This document shows positions 18,323 to 18,664 of a stretch of DNA of 18,664 nucleotides, piece after piece. Origin of the DNA: DASUUR01 sp036373975 (GTDB lineage Bacteria; Patescibacteriota; Saccharimonadia; Saccharimonadales; Saccharimonadaceae); NCBI GenBank assembly GCA_036373975.1, contig DASUUR010000043.1, positions 1 to 18,664 on the forward strand, given 5' to 3'. The translations under genes and the position numbers were made by a program. Under the pieces are notes generated by a model, which ran no database searches, was not told the origin of the DNA, and worked only from the letters and a program-made list of their open reading frames with translations. Each line of letters begins with the position of its first letter. Position 1 is the stretch's first letter.

Positions 18323-18664
18323 ATGCAGTTAAAAATAATAAGCCTAAATCTTGCCGGTTTTAAGGACTGGGAACCACGCAAACAAAAGATTATCGACTTC
18401 ATTGATAAAGAGAATCCTGATATCCTTCTACTCCAAGAAGTTAAATTTGATCCTTCAATATCCGCATTTAGTCAATCGATACTCCTCAACCAACTTTTGC
18501 GAAAGCCTTTCCAGTTTACTCAAACGACCGTCAGTAAGTTCTACCAGCCAAGCGTAGGAGAAGCATACCGCGAAGGCCTGGCTATTTTAAGTAAGTTTCC
18601 CATTAAAGACAGCGAGGCTCTGGTTTTAGTGAAACAAGCAGATGATAAGCACCCGCGAATTATT
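18323..18664 (+). CDS. Endonuclease/exonuclease/phosphatase-family protein (N-terminal part)
   Basis: The first 114 codons of a gene that continues past the right edge. The start MQLKIISLNLAGFKDWEPRK and the following DFIDKENPDILLLQEVKFD are the hallmark opening of the EEP fold: the metal-binding Asn of SLN and the Glu of LLQEV. ILSKFPI later matches the conserved strand of the family. Members include exonuclease III-type DNA repair enzymes and phosphodiesterases. Which one this is cannot be decided because the catalytic His and Asp residues lie beyond the window. The leaderless start agrees with other native genes. Confidence 0.85.
   Translation, partial: MQLKIISLNLAGFKDWEPRKQKIIDFIDKENPDILLLQEVKFDPSISAFSQSILLNQLLRKPFQFTQTTVSKFYQPSVGEAYREGLAILSKFPIKDSEALVLVKQADDKHPRII

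Noticed and set aside
1..18664. Alternative genetic code (UGA = Gly) as in Gracilibacteria/SR1
   Set aside because: TGA ends several well-defined genes at expected places, including the ATGA and GTGA overlaps, so the code is standard bacterial.
1..18664. CRISPR arrays, insertion sequences, tRNA or rRNA genes
   Set aside because: Reading both strands showed no spaced direct repeats, transposase motifs or tRNA-like cloverleaf. A covariance-model scan could still find a divergent RNA.

Overview
ORGANISM. The window looks like a chromosomal piece of a small-genome bacterium of the Patescibacteria/CPR, most likely a Saccharibacteria (TM7)-like lineage. This is inferred from gene content and style: compact genes, a lone type IV pilin, a phosphoketolase + acetate kinase fermentation pair, and a strong habit of leaderless transcription in which an (often extended) -10 box sits 6-8 nt before the ATG. 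TGA is used as a stop codon (for example at the xfp/ackA and thioredoxin/ccdA junctions), so the Gracilibacteria/SR1 code with UGA=Gly does not apply. No search could be run, so taxonomy is an inference.

LAYOUT. 1-163: 3' end of an unidentified + strand gene. 160-2040 (-): sensor histidine kinase and single-domain response regulator. 2248-2643 (+): GC-rich small gene. 2721-3272 (+): type IV pilin-like protein. 3326-4113 (-): two GC-rich small genes in tandem. 4225-4695 (+): FMN split-barrel protein. 4676-8241 (-): xfp-ackA operon (sugar phosphate to acetyl-phosphate to acetate + ATP). 8366-8770 (-): GC-rich small gene. 8934-9635 (+): HAD phosphatase. 9662-12482 (+): copper-type operon (CsoR-family repressor, DUF305 protein, CPH-type P1B ATPase) under one promoter with a CsoR-type palindrome in its spacer. 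12588-15278 (+): NhaD antiporter, an unlisted 52-aa membrane peptide, a membrane-anchored thioredoxin and a CcdA/DsbD-type electron transporter. 15363-16906: three GC-rich small genes with large hairpins. 16935-18244 (-): single-chain PheRS-like synthetase preceded by a Phe-rich leader peptide and a terminator-like hairpin. 18323-18664 (+): start of an endonuclease/exonuclease/phosphatase-family gene.

TWO GENE STYLES. The clearest structure not explained by ordinary annotation is that the window mixes two kinds of genes. Recognisable housekeeping/accessory genes have moderate GC, start transcription units without a leader, and use Shine-Dalgarno (SD) sequences mainly inside operons. Seven small genes (94-134 aa, none recognised) are visibly GC-rich. 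Each is a transcription unit on its own, most with a near-consensus or extended -10 promoter in an AT-rich patch, a 5' UTR of roughly 20-90 nt, a good SD, and a long GC-rich hairpin after the stop. They sit only between native transcription units, never inside operons, and look like self-contained expression cassettes.

HOW GENES WORK TOGETHER. Xfp and AckA form an energy-yielding pathway with translational coupling. CsoR-DUF305-CopB is a metal export/defence unit; the adjacent NhaD, thioredoxin and CcdA genes suggest a wider envelope ion and redox-stress neighbourhood. The PheRS-like gene appears controlled by Phe-codon attenuation through a 34-aa leader peptide containing FFFFGFF. That is the strongest new regulatory call here.
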